This document shows positions 33,199-42,570 of a stretch of 64,000 nucleotides of DNA, one piece after another. The translations under genes were made by a program, and so were the position numbers. Position 1 is the first letter of the stretch. Every line of letters starts with the position of its first letter. The notes below the pieces were generated by a model. That model made no database searches and was not told where the DNA came from. It saw nothing but the letters and a program-made list of their open reading frames with translations. Source of the DNA: JABJOR01 sp965603075 (GTDB taxonomy: Bacteria > Pseudomonadota > Alphaproteobacteria > Rhodospirillales > Casp-alpha2); the NCBI GenBank assembly GCA_965603075.1, contig CBFDBO010000001.1, positions 1 to 64,000 of the forward strand, in the 5' to 3' direction.

Positions 33199-36032
33199 GC
33201 GTCACCTGTATAAATTTTCAAGGTGAGATCATCAAATTCAGGGTATGACTTTTGCGGTTCGTCCGCCTCTGCTTTTTCAATACGAACCCGAAGATCAAAC
33301 CACGCACCCTGCCCTGTTATGGGATCTGCATTGGCATATTGATACTGCTCACCCTTTGATGGCAGTAATTCAGAGATCAAATGATTGAGCAAAAATCCTT
33401 TTTCCGACTCCGGTCCTTTGGATTTTAAATTCCATGCCCCTGATCGTTTGCCAATGGCGTTCCAGGTCCAAACCGTGTTTCCATTGACACCGTCCATCAA
33501 GCCAATTTGAACTCTAATTTTGCCATTGTGGCTGCTGACCCAAGCCCAATCACCATCTTTGAGGTTTAGTTTTTCACCCGTTTCAATATTCATATACAAA
33601 CGGTTTTTATGGGTAATCTGGCGCAACCAAGAATTCTGTGTTCCCCATGAGTGATACATGTGCATGGGGCGCTGTGTTAATGCGTGCAGGGGGAATTCAT
33701 CGTTGTCGACCAGCGTCCCTTCCATAGGAGGATACCAAAATGGTAGCGGGTCGAAATAACGATCTAAGCGGTCTCGATGTTCATCGGGAGGCTGTAGCGC
33801 GCCATGACCACGCGCCGCATTACGGAATTTTTGCAAAGGTTCACAATAAATTTGTAAAACAATAGGATCGGCATGGCCAATAAAGCCCATATTCGTGGCC
33901 CATTCCAAATACCCTTTGTTGGCCATTTTGTAGTAACGGTTTTCTGGGGCAATGGGGATGCTCCAGAAACATTGATTTTCTTTATAGCGTTCAAGCTGTT
34001 CGGGATTTGGTTCCCCCCGGCCATGAGATTGACCATCTTTACCACGCCAACCGGCAAGCGGGCCAATGCCCGGTGCACGTTCATGATTTACAAGATAGTC
34101 TTCATACCCACCGGGGTACTTGGCCGTGCCATCGTCATTGGTCATACCGGGAAGTCCGAGACGGGCCCCTAAATCAAGTAAAACGCTCTGAAAACCACGG
34201 ACATCCCTGTCCAACTCGACAACCGGTTGACGGATACTGTCTTGTGCGGCGTCAGCCTCTGATATGGGTCGATCCAGCAACGAGATCGCGTCATAACGTT
34301 CTAGGTAAGTGGTATCGGGCAAAATCAAATCGGCGTAGGAAACCATCTCGGAATAATAGGCGTCGCTATAGATAATATGGGGAATTTTATACTCACCCGT
34401 TTCCTCATCCATATCGGTCAGCTTATCAATGGTTCCACCGGTATTCATGGTGGAATTCCAACTCATGTTTGCCATAAACATAAACAGGGTATCGATTTTA
34501 TACGGGTCGCCCGCCCACGCATTATGAATAACTTCGTGCATCATACCGTGTATGGCCAAAGGATATTCCCACGAGAATGCTTTATCGATCCGGCACGGCG
34601 AGCCATCTTCATTGACCAATAAATCTTCGGGCCCCGTGGGGAAACCCAGCGGTGGTCCAGGGAGAACTTCTCCCGCCTTAACTTGGCCCGGTTTGCCCGT
34701 TGGTTTTAATCCCGGTGGGCAGGGCTTTGGAAACGGTGGTTTGTACCTAAATCCGCCGGGGCAATCGATACTGCCTAACATCATTTGTAAAATATGAATA
34801 GCGCGACACGTTTGGAAACCATTTGAATGGGCCGAAATACCCCGCATTGCATGCATGGTAACCGGGCGACCGATCATATAATCATGTTTTCGCCCTGCCC
34901 AATCGGTCCACGGAACATCAATACGAATTTCTTCTTCAAAGGCCGCGTGGGCAAGTTCAGCAGCGATTCGAGAAATGTCCTCTGCTGGGATGCCGGTTTC
35001 TTCCGCTACGTTTGCGGGGTCGTATTGATCCTCTAAATAACGTCCCGCCATCAATTCAAAAACACTGATTGCTTTTCTACCATCTTCAAGCGTGCGGGTG
35101 CCAATCAAGGCTGGTTTTACATCCCCTTGCATGGCGCTGATGGTCGTGTCTGTCACACTATCCCAGCATAAAGGATTACCGTCACTATCACGGGCAAACA
35201 ATCCGTCTTGTTCTGTGCCCGGGGCTTGAATGACCAACCATGGGGCATTGGTGTAGCGTACCAGATAATCCAGATCGACTTTATCGGCGCGTAAAAGCTC
35301 ATGGATCAACGCCATGACAAATAAACCATCCGTACCCGGTTTGATGCCTATCCATTCATCAGCTATGGACGAATACCCTGTTCGGATTGGATTAACGGAT
35401 GTGAATTTAGCCCCATTTTTCTTTATTTTTCCAAGACCGATTTTAATGGGATTGGAATCATGATCCTCGGCAATACCAAACATCAGCATATAGCGGGTGC
35501 GATCCCAATCGGGTTCACCAAATTCCCAAAATGATCCCGCAATTGTATACAGTCCGGCGGCGGCCATATTAACCGAGCAAAAACCACCGTGGGCCGCATG
35601 ATTGAGAGTACCAAATTGGCTGGCCCACCATGCCGTTAGGGATTGGGACTGATCCCGCCCGGTAAAGAATGCCAATTTCTTAGGGTCGGTTTTTCGGATC
35701 GGCTCTAACCAAGAAACAGCTGTTTCCAAGGCCTCATCCCATTCAATTTCTTTAAATTCACCACTGCCGCGTGGACCAACCCGTTTTAAAGGTTTTTCCA
35801 ATCGTGACGGGGCGTATTGGGTCATGATGCCCGCTGAGCCTTTGGCGCATAACACACCTCGGTTCACTGGATGGTTGGGGTTTCCTTGAATAAATCTAAC
35901 TTTTCCATCTTTCATGTAAACTTTGATACCGCACCGGCACGCACACATATAACAGGTGGTATATTTAATCTCATCTGAGATTTCAGGAGAGGTATCGATT
36001 TTATCTTGCCACTGTGGCGTATCAGTATTCAT
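33195..36032 (-). CDS. soeA: Cytoplasmic molybdopterin oxidoreductase, SoeA-type sulfite dehydrogenase
   Basis: 945 residues of the DMSO reductase family. The N-terminal [4Fe-4S] motif is YTTCYMCACRCGIKVY, with the fourth Cys in GVLCAKGSAG. The molybdopterin domains include AFFTGRDQSQSLT, GGFCSVNMAAAGLY and AEDHDSNPIK, with the C-terminal dinucleotide-binding domain from about 770. There is no twin-arginine signal, so it stays in the cytoplasm, as known for SoeA of purple sulfur bacteria and marine roseobacters and unlike DmsA. It should oxidise sulfite to sulfate with electrons to quinone through SoeB/SoeC. The assignment rests on this plus gene order; a different oxyanion substrate remains possible. 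Confidence 0.84.
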   Translation of the reverse strand: MNTDTPQWQDKIDTSPEISDEIKYTTCYMCACRCGIKVYMKDGKVRFIQGNPNHPVNRGVLCAKGSAGIMTQYAPSRLEKPLKRVGPRGSGEFKEIEWDEALETAVSWLEPIRKTDPKKLAFFTGRDQSQSLTAWWASQFGTLNHAAHGGFCSVNMAAAGLYTIAGSFWEFGEPDWDRTRYMLMFGIAEDHDSNPIKIGLGKIKKNGAKFTSVNPIRTGYSSIADEWIGIKPGTDGLFVMALIHELLRADKVDLDYLVRYTNAPWLVIQAPGTEQDGLFARDSDGNPLCWDSVTDTTISAMQGDVKPALIGTRTLEDGRKAISVFELMAGRYLEDQYDPANVAEETGIPAEDISRIAAELAHAAFEEEIRIDVPWTDWAGRKHDYMIGRPVTMHAMRGISAHSNGFQTCRAIHILQMMLGSIDCPGGFRYKPPFPKPCPPGLKPTGKPGQVKAGEVLPGPPLGFPTGPEDLLVNEDGSPCRIDKAFSWEYPLAIHGMMHEVIHNAWAGDPYKIDTLFMFMANMSWNSTMNTGGTIDKLTDMDEETGEYKIPHIIYSDAYYSEMVSYADLILPDTTYLERYDAISLLDRPISEADAAQDSIRQPVVELDRDVRGFQSVLLDLGARLGLPGMTNDDGTAKYPGGYEDYLVNHERAPGIGPLAGWRGKDGQSHGRGEPNPEQLERYKENQCFWSIPIAPENRYYKMANKGYLEWATNMGFIGHADPIVLQIYCEPLQKFRNAARGHGALQPPDEHRDRLDRYFDPLPFWYPPMEGTLVDNDEFPLHALTQRPMHMYHSWGTQNSWLRQITHKNRLYMNIETGEKLNLKDGDWAWVSSHNGKIRVQIGLMDGVNGNTVWTWNAIGKRSGAWNLKSKGPESEKGFLLNHLISELLPSKGEQYQYANADPITGQGAWFDLRVRIEKAEADEPQKSYPEFDDLTLKIYTGDA

Positions 36033-36074
36033 GAGGAGGGTTCGCTAAATTTAAGATTAACAGAAAATCGTGAA

Positions 36075-37601
36075 TTAAGATTGTGGTATAATTGAAACAG
36101 AATACAAAAATGTAGATTGTGATCCTGACCGTAAAAACAGTAAGGCACAAGCCAATTCTGTGTCTATTTCATCAGTCTTAATTTCTGTCGCTTGTAATTC
36201 AGCGTTACATGTTTTGCTTTCCACCAACGGCGCATTATTGTGGATTGACGATTGGGCGCCATCCAACGAATGAGGTAAATCGGCCTCGCGGGTGATATCA
36301 ACGGCGTCGGGAATATCCTCCAGCCTTAAGGAAATATCCGGCAAGATACCTCTGGCCTGAATAACCTGTCCCGAGGGGGCATAATAAAGCGATGTGGTCA
36401 GGCGCAGTGCACCTTCTATAGGAAGCGGGGTAATGGTTTGCACCGACCCTTTACCAAAAGAACGTCGCCCCATAATCGTCGCGCGTCCATGGTCCTGTAA
36501 GGCACCGGCAACGATTTCTGAAGCCGACGCGGAGCCACCATTTATGAGAACCACCATCGGCAACCCGGAGGCCATATCACCGGGACTTGCAGAATACTCT
36601 CGGTAATCAGAAGTGGTGCGGCCTTTGATAGAAACAATGGTGCCCCTTTCAAGAAAAGCATCGGCGAGGATGATTGATTGATCCAAAAGTCCGCCGGGAT
36701 TATTACGAAGATCGAGCACGATTCCTGATAACTTATTGCCTGATTTGGCATGGATGTCGTTCATCGCCTTAACGATTCCCATTTCCACACGTTCGGAAAA
36801 ACGGGTAACGCGGACATAACCAATGTCACCTTCCATATGCCAGCGTACGGACCTGACCTTAATGATCGCCCGCTCGATGGAGACATCGAACGGCGCAAGG
36901 TTATCTCTTTGAATAGTGATGAGGACATTTGAACCTGGCTCCCCCCGCATTAAGCTAACAGCATAGTGCAGACCTTTATTGCGAATATCTTCGCCATTCA
37001 CATGGGTGATTAAATCACCCGGTAAGATGCCAGCCCGTTCAGCTGGGGTATCGGTGATGGGGGAAACGACTTTGATAATTTCATCTTCCAAAGTAATTTC
37101 AATGCCCAGTCCCCCGAATTGGCCGCTCGTGGAAATCATGCTCTCGTTAAATTCATCGGCGTTCATATAGCTTGAATGAGGATCGAGCGCCGCCATCATA
37201 TTATCGAGGCCAACTTCAACGACTTCATGGGGTGTTAAAGAACCAGGCACGCCTTCGAATTTGAATTCTGTAACACCTTCAATCGCCGCGTTAATAAGCA
37301 ATCCATCATCCACCGGGTGCACATAATTATGGCGAATGCGGCGATAGACATCACGAAAATGTTTCAGTTGAGATTTATTGTTTAATTGGGTGTAGTCATC
37401 AACGACAGCATCGAACCGAGCAACTTCACTTTCCGCCTCCGCCGATAAAGGATACGACGTACCATACTGTAGGGTATCAACAACGCGACCAATAGAGCCG
37501 TCGTTGAGCGAACAACCGCTCAACCCCGGCAATAATGATATAAATAGTGCCACACCAATTAGGGCGACGAGTGTCTCTGGAGATTTACGCCAACCTGACA
37601 T
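36075..37601 (-). CDS. S41-family C-terminal processing protease, lipoprotein
   Basis: 508 residues. A lipoprotein signal with lipobox LSGC (Cys about 30) places it in the envelope. A PDZ domain (about 145-230, FGGLGIEITLEDEIIKVVSPI) is followed by the S41 peptidase domain with INGGSASASEIVAGALQDHGRA (nucleophile Ser) and GRRSFGKGSVQ (Lys of the Ser-Lys dyad). Such CtpA-type proteases trim or degrade envelope proteins. It has a C-terminal extension ending in a Cys pair region. It is upstream of soeA on the same strand with a 42-base gap, so read-through is possible. Confidence 0.9.
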   Translation of the reverse strand: MSGWRKSPETLVALIGVALFISLLPGLSGCSLNDGSIGRVVDTLQYGTSYPLSAEAESEVARFDAVVDDYTQLNNKSQLKHFRDVYRRIRHNYVHPVDDGLLINAAIEGVTEFKFEGVPGSLTPHEVVEVGLDNMMAALDPHSSYMNADEFNESMISTSGQFGGLGIEITLEDEIIKVVSPITDTPAERAGILPGDLITHVNGEDIRNKGLHYAVSLMRGEPGSNVLITIQRDNLAPFDVSIERAIIKVRSVRWHMEGDIGYVRVTRFSERVEMGIVKAMNDIHAKSGNKLSGIVLDLRNNPGGLLDQSIILADAFLERGTIVSIKGRTTSDYREYSASPGDMASGLPMVVLINGGSASASEIVAGALQDHGRATIMGRRSFGKGSVQTITPLPIEGALRLTTSLYYAPSGQVIQARGILPDISLRLEDIPDAVDITREADLPHSLDGAQSSIHNNAPLVESKTCNAELQATEIKTDEIDTELACALLFLRSGSQSTFLYSVSIIPQS

Positions 37602-37657
37602 GGAGACGAACGCCTAGCTGTTTAAAAGAAATATTAGACGGTAAAACATCATTGGGA

Positions 37658-38590
37658 TTAACCAGCGGCAGTAATTTCGTCAATTAGATCGTTAAGAATG
37701 ACCTCAGCACTGTCATTTTCAACCTGACATGTACCCGCGGCTTTATGGCCACCACCACCATATTTTAACATTAGCTCGCCAATATTTGTGTTGTTGCTAC
37801 GATTGATAATCGAGCCGCCCGTGGCAAAAACAGTATTCAACTGGTTCAGCCCCCAAAGAACATGGATAGAGATATTACATTGTGGGAACATGGCGTAGAT
37901 CAAGAAACGGTTGCCTGCAAAAATGGTTTCTTCATCCCGCAAATCAAGAACAACAAGATTATCGTGAATTGTTGCACAACGCTCTATTTGCTCTTTATGT
38001 TTATCTTTGTGATCCATATATAGCTCAACACGTTCTTTAACATCGGGAAGCGCAATAATTTCTTCAATAGTGTGCTCACGACAGTAATCAATTAATTGCA
38101 TCATTAATTGGTAATTCGACAGACGGAATTCTCTAAAACGACCAAGCCCGGTACGGGAATCCATCAAGAAGTTCAATAACACCCAACCTTCTGGGTTGAG
38201 AATTTCGGCTTCACTGAATTGTGCGGAATCACTTTTATCAACAGCTTCCATAATCTCTTTCGTGACATTAGGAAAAGTAGCTTGCCCACCGTAATGATCA
38301 AAAACAACCCGTGCGGCGGAGGGTGCTGAGGGAATAGTAATGTAGTTTTCGGGAATTTCACCGATGCGCATGGTTTCTGATTCGTGATGGTCGAAGGCCA
38401 AATGGACACCTTCCACATAAGGTAGGTTCGTGCTGATATCGTTTCCAGAAATGAGGATTGTGCCGTCTTGCATATCTTTGGGGTGAACGAATTTGATCTC
38501 ATCGATCATATCAAGCTCTTTAAATAAAACCGCACAGACAAGTCCATCAAAATCACTTCGTGTAACTAAACGATATTTTTCATTACTCAT
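37658..38590 (-). CDS. DHH-family phosphoesterase
   Basis: About 310 residues. The DHH domain has RSDFDGLVCAVLF with the metal-binding Asp and LAFDHHESE, the DHH signature. A C-terminal DHHA1-like part carries KYGGGGHKAAGTCQVE, which binds substrate phosphate. These manganese enzymes act as nanoRNases, cyclic-dinucleotide phosphodiesterases or exopolyphosphatases. Start at 38590 (MSNEK) because GGAG lies nine bases upstream; an in-frame ATG at 38605 encompasses that site and is disfavoured. Exact substrate unknown. Confidence 0.88.
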   Translation of the reverse strand: MSNEKYRLVTRSDFDGLVCAVLFKELDMIDEIKFVHPKDMQDGTILISGNDISTNLPYVEGVHLAFDHHESETMRIGEIPENYITIPSAPSAARVVFDHYGGQATFPNVTKEIMEAVDKSDSAQFSEAEILNPEGWVLLNFLMDSRTGLGRFREFRLSNYQLMMQLIDYCREHTIEEIIALPDVKERVELYMDHKDKHKEQIERCATIHDNLVVLDLRDEETIFAGNRFLIYAMFPQCNISIHVLWGLNQLNTVFATGGSIINRSNNTNIGELMLKYGGGGHKAAGTCQVENDSAEVILNDLIDEITAAG

Positions 38591-38695
38591 TGTCGACAAC
38601 TCCATTTTAAAAAATTTGCTGATTATGACGTTACCTCAATTATAGAGGCTGTAAAGTCACAGTAAACCAATCGATTGTTATTTACCCAAAAAATA

Positions 38696-39763
38696 CTATC
38701 GATTCCATTCTATTGAATATAAGGCATATAGTACTGTGCTTAATAGGATAATTGCCCCAAATTGATGGATCGTTGCAACCGATACCGGAACCACCATTAA
38801 TAATGTTGTAATGCCGAGGGCCACTTGTAGGATCGCTGTCAGTAAGACAAACAGCATACTTTGTCTCACGCGAGGGCGGAGATTAATCTTGGCCGCCCTA
38901 AACCACAATAAAATCACCACCACCAAAGTGGTAATAGCCAGAACCCGATGATTAAATTGAACAGTCAGAATATCCTCAAAAGCGCTGATATAAAAGGGGT
39001 TTCCGTCATACAGTTGATCGGGGATTAATTGACCGTCCATGAGCGGAAAAGTATTATAGGTCATCCCTGCGTCCAACCCAGCAACAAATCCGCCGGATAA
39101 TATGGTGACGAATATCAATGCCGAAAGCAGAACCAATCGCTGGCGTAACTTCGCCCCCTCGAATTCTATCACAGGACGCACAGCATCAATTCCATGGCGC
39201 AATCGTAAGCCGTACCTAAACATCACCCCATATATAAACACAGCCAAGCCCAAATGCGCGGTTAATCTATACTGTGAGACTTCGGGGTTATCTGACAATC
39301 CGCTTTTGACCATAAACCAGCCCAAACCACCCTGTAATCCACCCAAGATGAAGAAAAAGGCCAAGGCGGGGGCGATTCGCCGATCGACCCATCCCCGAAT
39401 GACAAAAAATACAAAGGGTAAGAAAAACACCACCCCAATGGCGCGACCCCATAAGCGGTGAATATATTCAAGCCAGAAAATCTCCTTGAATTCGTCAACA
39501 CTCATACCACGATTGATTTCTAAATATTGCGGAGACAGCCTGTAATCCTCAAAAATAGCCACCCACGCTGTATCGCTCATCGGCGGTAGCCAACCCGTAA
39601 TGGGTTGCCAATTGACCATTGATAATCCGGAATTTGTTAGACGAGTCATCCCCCCTAAAATGATCATGGCGAGAATCATGCCGCATACAATAAATAGCCA
39701 ACCAGCAATTAATCTAGCGTGCGATAATTTAATATCAAAATCTGGATTGTTTTGTTGGGTCAT
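38696..39763 (-). CDS. ctaA: Heme A synthase (COX15/CtaA)
   Basis: 355 residues with eight membrane segments. Conserved parts are IILGGMTRLTNSGLSMVNWQPITGWLPP, WLEYIHRLWGRAIGVVFFLPF (His ligand), GGLQGGLGWFMVKSGL, SGGFVAGLDAGMTYNTFPLMDG, and NHRVLAI near the end. It oxidises the C8 methyl of heme O to give heme A for cytochrome oxidase, pointing to aerobic respiration. It is divergent from sgaA across a 328-base regulatory gap. Confidence 0.95.
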   Translation of the reverse strand: MTQQNNPDFDIKLSHARLIAGWLFIVCGMILAMIILGGMTRLTNSGLSMVNWQPITGWLPPMSDTAWVAIFEDYRLSPQYLEINRGMSVDEFKEIFWLEYIHRLWGRAIGVVFFLPFVFFVIRGWVDRRIAPALAFFFILGGLQGGLGWFMVKSGLSDNPEVSQYRLTAHLGLAVFIYGVMFRYGLRLRHGIDAVRPVIEFEGAKLRQRLVLLSALIFVTILSGGFVAGLDAGMTYNTFPLMDGQLIPDQLYDGNPFYISAFEDILTVQFNHRVLAITTLVVVILLWFRAAKINLRPRVRQSMLFVLLTAILQVALGITTLLMVVPVSVATIHQFGAIILLSTVLYALYSIEWNR

Positions 39764-39863
39764 TTTGCCTCTTTACTCTTGTATAGGTAATTGATTGGAT
39801 GCGCTTTTTGAGAATAGAAGTCAATATCAGCGATTTGAGTTCTACATAAAATAAATGTGAAAT

Positions 39864-39879
39864 TGTTTCACGTGAAACA
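39864..39879. other. parS centromere site (ParB binding)
   Basis: TGTTTCACGTGAAACA is an exact 16-base match to the universal chromosomal parS palindrome. It lies in non-coding DNA 100 bases upstream of ctaA. ParB loads here and the ParABS system moves origin-proximal DNA, so this region probably lies in the origin-proximal part of the chromosome. parA/parB are not in the window. Confidence 0.88.
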
Positions 39880-40003
39880 CACACCTACCTACCCATTTGG
39901 GTAAATATTACTACCCATAAGAGATTCCTTAACTGTACGGGCAGGTGTTGAGCACAAACCCCTACCCTGCTTATAATAATATCAATTATACAGGTTCTTA
40001 AAT

Positions 40004-40033
40004 TTGCACTTGAAAATAAAATAGTGGTATACC
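40004..40033 (+). promoter_or_regulatory. Candidate promoter of the sgaA-mtkA-mtkB operon
   Basis: TTGCAC (40004-40009), an 18-base spacer and TATACC (40028-40033). The -10 lies inside the first palindromic operator, so a bound repressor would block polymerase. Start near 40040, about 50 bases before the sgaA ATG, which has GGAG at 40081-40084. Confidence 0.45.
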
Positions 40034-40055
40034 AGAGTGGCTTTATGGTATACCA
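40025..40055. promoter_or_regulatory. Paired palindromic operators (GntR-type)
   Basis: The perfect 10-bp palindrome TGGTATACCA occurs twice, at 40025-40034 and 40046-40055, with centres exactly 21 bases (two helical turns) apart. The form resembles operators of FadR/FCD-type GntR regulators (TNGTATACNA). The first copy overlaps the predicted -10. A dimeric repressor binding both sites on one face is the likely use. Confidence 0.72.
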
Positions 40056-40091
40056 CGAATTTAGAACCGTTTTTATATATGGAGAAAAGAA

Positions 40092-41291
40092 ATGTTTGAT
40101 AACCCAATTTTTATTCCTGGCCCCACCAATGTTCCAGAGCGCGTTCGTCGTGCCATGAACGTCCCCCAGGAAGATCAGCGCTCCCCCAGCTTTCCAGAGT
40201 TATCACTGCCGTTATTTGAAGACCTGAAAAAGGTTTATAATACCAAAGACGGTCAGATCTTCATGTTCCCAAGCTCCGGCACGGGTTGTTGGGAAGCATC
40301 GGTTACCAACACCCTATCCCCCGGCGATAAAGTTCTCGCCAGCCGCTTTGGACAGTTCTCCCACCTATGGATCGATTTATGTCAACGTCATAATCTACAA
40401 GTTATCGAAGTTGACGTTGAATGGGGCGAAGGCGTTCCTTTAGAAGAATACGAACGCATCCTCAGTGAAGACAAAAACCACGAGATCAAAGCCGTTCTCG
40501 CCTGTCAAAACGAAACCGCAACCGGTGTAACCAGTGACATCGCCGGCGTCCGTAAAGCATTAGATGCGAGCCAACATCCGGCCCTATTATTCGTTGATGG
40601 TGTCAGCTCAATCGGCAGTATCGATTTCCGCATGGATGATTGGGGCGTTGATTTAGCCGTTAGTGGTTCTCAGAAAGGCTTTATGCTGCCCGCCGGATTA
40701 GCCTTTGTCGGGGTCTCTCAAAAAGCACTTGAAGCCGCCAAAACATCAAAATGCACCCGCGCTTATTTCGAATTTAACGACATGATCAATACCAATAAAG
40801 ATGGCTACTTCCCCTACACCCCGGCCACAAACTTGATGTATGGACTGCGCGAGTCCCTCAACATGATCTTTGAAGAAGGTCTGGAAAACGTTTATGCACG
40901 TCACCACCGCATGGCCGAAGGCGTCCGCCGCGCCGTGATCGACGGTTGGGGGCTCAGCCTTTGTGCCACAGAACCTAAATGGTACTCAGACACAGTCTCC
41001 GCCATTCGTGTTCCCGAAGGCTTCGATGCCGCCCAAGTCCTGACAATCGCCAGAGAACGTTATGGACTATCATTCGGGGCCGGTCTCTCCAAGGTTGCGG
41101 GTAAAGTTTTCCGTATTGGTCATCTCGGATTAATTAGTGAAATTCAATTGCTCGGCGGAATCGCTGGTGCCGAAATGGCCATGCGTGATGTGGGCATTGA
41201 TGTTAAAGCCGGCAGTGGTGTCGGGGCGGCTTCGGAATATTACCGCCAAACTGCTGTACCAGCGGGGCTTTCGATTAAAAAAACCGCTTAA
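40092..41291 (+). CDS. sgaA: Serine-glyoxylate aminotransferase
   Basis: 399 residues, class V PLP aminotransferase. It opens FIPGPTNVPERVRRAMNVPQEDQRSPSFPEL, typical of SgaA. MFPSSGTGCWEASVTN contacts the cofactor phosphate, LFVDGVSSIGSIDFRMDDWGVD holds the PLP Asp, and AVSGSQKGFMLPAGL the Schiff-base Lys. It converts serine plus glyoxylate to hydroxypyruvate plus glycine, a key serine-cycle step. It leads an operon with the two malate-CoA ligase genes, the order seen in methylotrophs. Confidence 0.94.
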   Translation: MFDNPIFIPGPTNVPERVRRAMNVPQEDQRSPSFPELSLPLFEDLKKVYNTKDGQIFMFPSSGTGCWEASVTNTLSPGDKVLASRFGQFSHLWIDLCQRHNLQVIEVDVEWGEGVPLEEYERILSEDKNHEIKAVLACQNETATGVTSDIAGVRKALDASQHPALLFVDGVSSIGSIDFRMDDWGVDLAVSGSQKGFMLPAGLAFVGVSQKALEAAKTSKCTRAYFEFNDMINTNKDGYFPYTPATNLMYGLRESLNMIFEEGLENVYARHHRMAEGVRRAVIDGWGLSLCATEPKWYSDTVSAIRVPEGFDAAQVLTIARERYGLSFGAGLSKVAGKVFRIGHLGLISEIQLLGGIAGAEMAMRDVGIDVKAGSGVGAASEYYRQTAVPAGLSIKKTA

Positions 41292-41330
41292 GGACGAGCT
41301 TTCTAACACTCAATAATTGGGGTTAAATTT

Positions 41331-42554
41331 ATGGATATCCATGAATATCAGGCCAAGGAAATCTTGGCCACGTACGGAGTGTGCGTGCCGCGCGGCGGCA
41401 TAGCCTATTCACCAGAACAAGCCGCCTACCGCGCGACGGAAATCGGTGGACGTAAATGGGCTGTCAAAGCCCAAATACATTCCGGTGCACGCGGCAAAGC
41501 CGGGGGCATTAAAATTTGTGATACCGCCCACGCTATACAAGACGCCGCGTCCGATATGTTGGGTATGCGATTGATAACCGAACAAACCGGTCCCCGGGGC
41601 AAGCTGGTTCACAGATTATACGTGGAAGAAGCCGCCGACATTCAAAAAGAATTCTATTTCGGTATTGTATTGGACCGTAAATCCGAGCGTGTCATGGTGG
41701 TTGCGTCCGCCGCCGGTGGCATGGAAATAGAAGAGATTTCTCATACCCATCCCGACAGTGTAATCCGTTTGAGCATCGAGCCCGCCGTTGGCATGCAAGC
41801 CTTCCAAGCCCGTGAAATCGCCTTTGATTTAGGCATAGACGCCGCCCTCATCACCCAAGCCAGCGCGACAATTATGGCTTGTTATCGTGCCTTTCGCGAT
41901 ATGGATGCCACCATGGTCGAAATCAACCCGCTGGTTATTACCGGGGATGATGAAATCGTGGCCTTGGATGCCAAAATGTCCTTTGACGAAAATGCGCTTT
42001 TTAGGCGACCGCAGATATCTGAACTACGCGATAAATCACAAGAAGACCCCCAAGAAAGTGCCGCCACCGACCGGGGATTAAGTTATGTCTCTCTCGATGG
42101 TAATATCGGTTGCATGATAAACGGTGCCGGACTTGCCATGGCAACCATGGACATGATCCAAATCGCCGGTGGCGCACCGGCCAACTTCCTTGATATCGGC
42201 GGCGGTGCTACACCCGAGCGAGTAGAGAAAGCCTTCAATCTCGTGCTCAATGACACATGTATTGATGCCATTCTAATCAATATATTTGCCGGCATTAATC
42301 GCTGTGATTGGGTCGCCGAAGGTGTTGTTACGGCTGTTCGTAAAATAAAACCAACCATGCCCGTGATCGTCAGGTTATCAGGCACCAATGTGCAAGAAGG
42401 CCGTGATATAATCGATCAAAGCGGTCTCGATATCATTTCCGCCACGACTTTGTCGCAAGCCGCTGAATTAGCCGTCAATGCCGCAAAAGCCACGCCAAAC
42501 CTTGATGGTAATGTTATTTCACTGCGTGACAATAACCATTCAGCGAACGCGTAA
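41331..42554 (+). CDS. mtkA: Malate-CoA ligase beta subunit
   Basis: 407 residues, ATP-grasp fold of the succinyl-CoA synthetase beta type: MDIHEYQAKEILATYGVCVPRGGIAYS, KAQIHSGARGKAGGIK, MVEINPLVI and NGAGLAMATMDMIQIAGGAPANFLDIGGGA. Next to sgaA and ahead of mtkB, it fits malate thiokinase, which makes malyl-CoA from malate, CoA and ATP in the serine cycle. Succinyl-CoA synthetase is the alternative, but that pair usually sits with TCA genes. Confidence 0.9.
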   Translation: MDIHEYQAKEILATYGVCVPRGGIAYSPEQAAYRATEIGGRKWAVKAQIHSGARGKAGGIKICDTAHAIQDAASDMLGMRLITEQTGPRGKLVHRLYVEEAADIQKEFYFGIVLDRKSERVMVVASAAGGMEIEEISHTHPDSVIRLSIEPAVGMQAFQAREIAFDLGIDAALITQASATIMACYRAFRDMDATMVEINPLVITGDDEIVALDAKMSFDENALFRRPQISELRDKSQEDPQESAATDRGLSYVSLDGNIGCMINGAGLAMATMDMIQIAGGAPANFLDIGGGATPERVEKAFNLVLNDTCIDAILINIFAGINRCDWVAEGVVTAVRKIKPTMPVIVRLSGTNVQEGRDIIDQSGLDIISATTLSQAAELAVNAAKATPNLDGNVISLRDNNHSANA

Positions 42555-42570
42555 GATAAAGGATCAAAAA

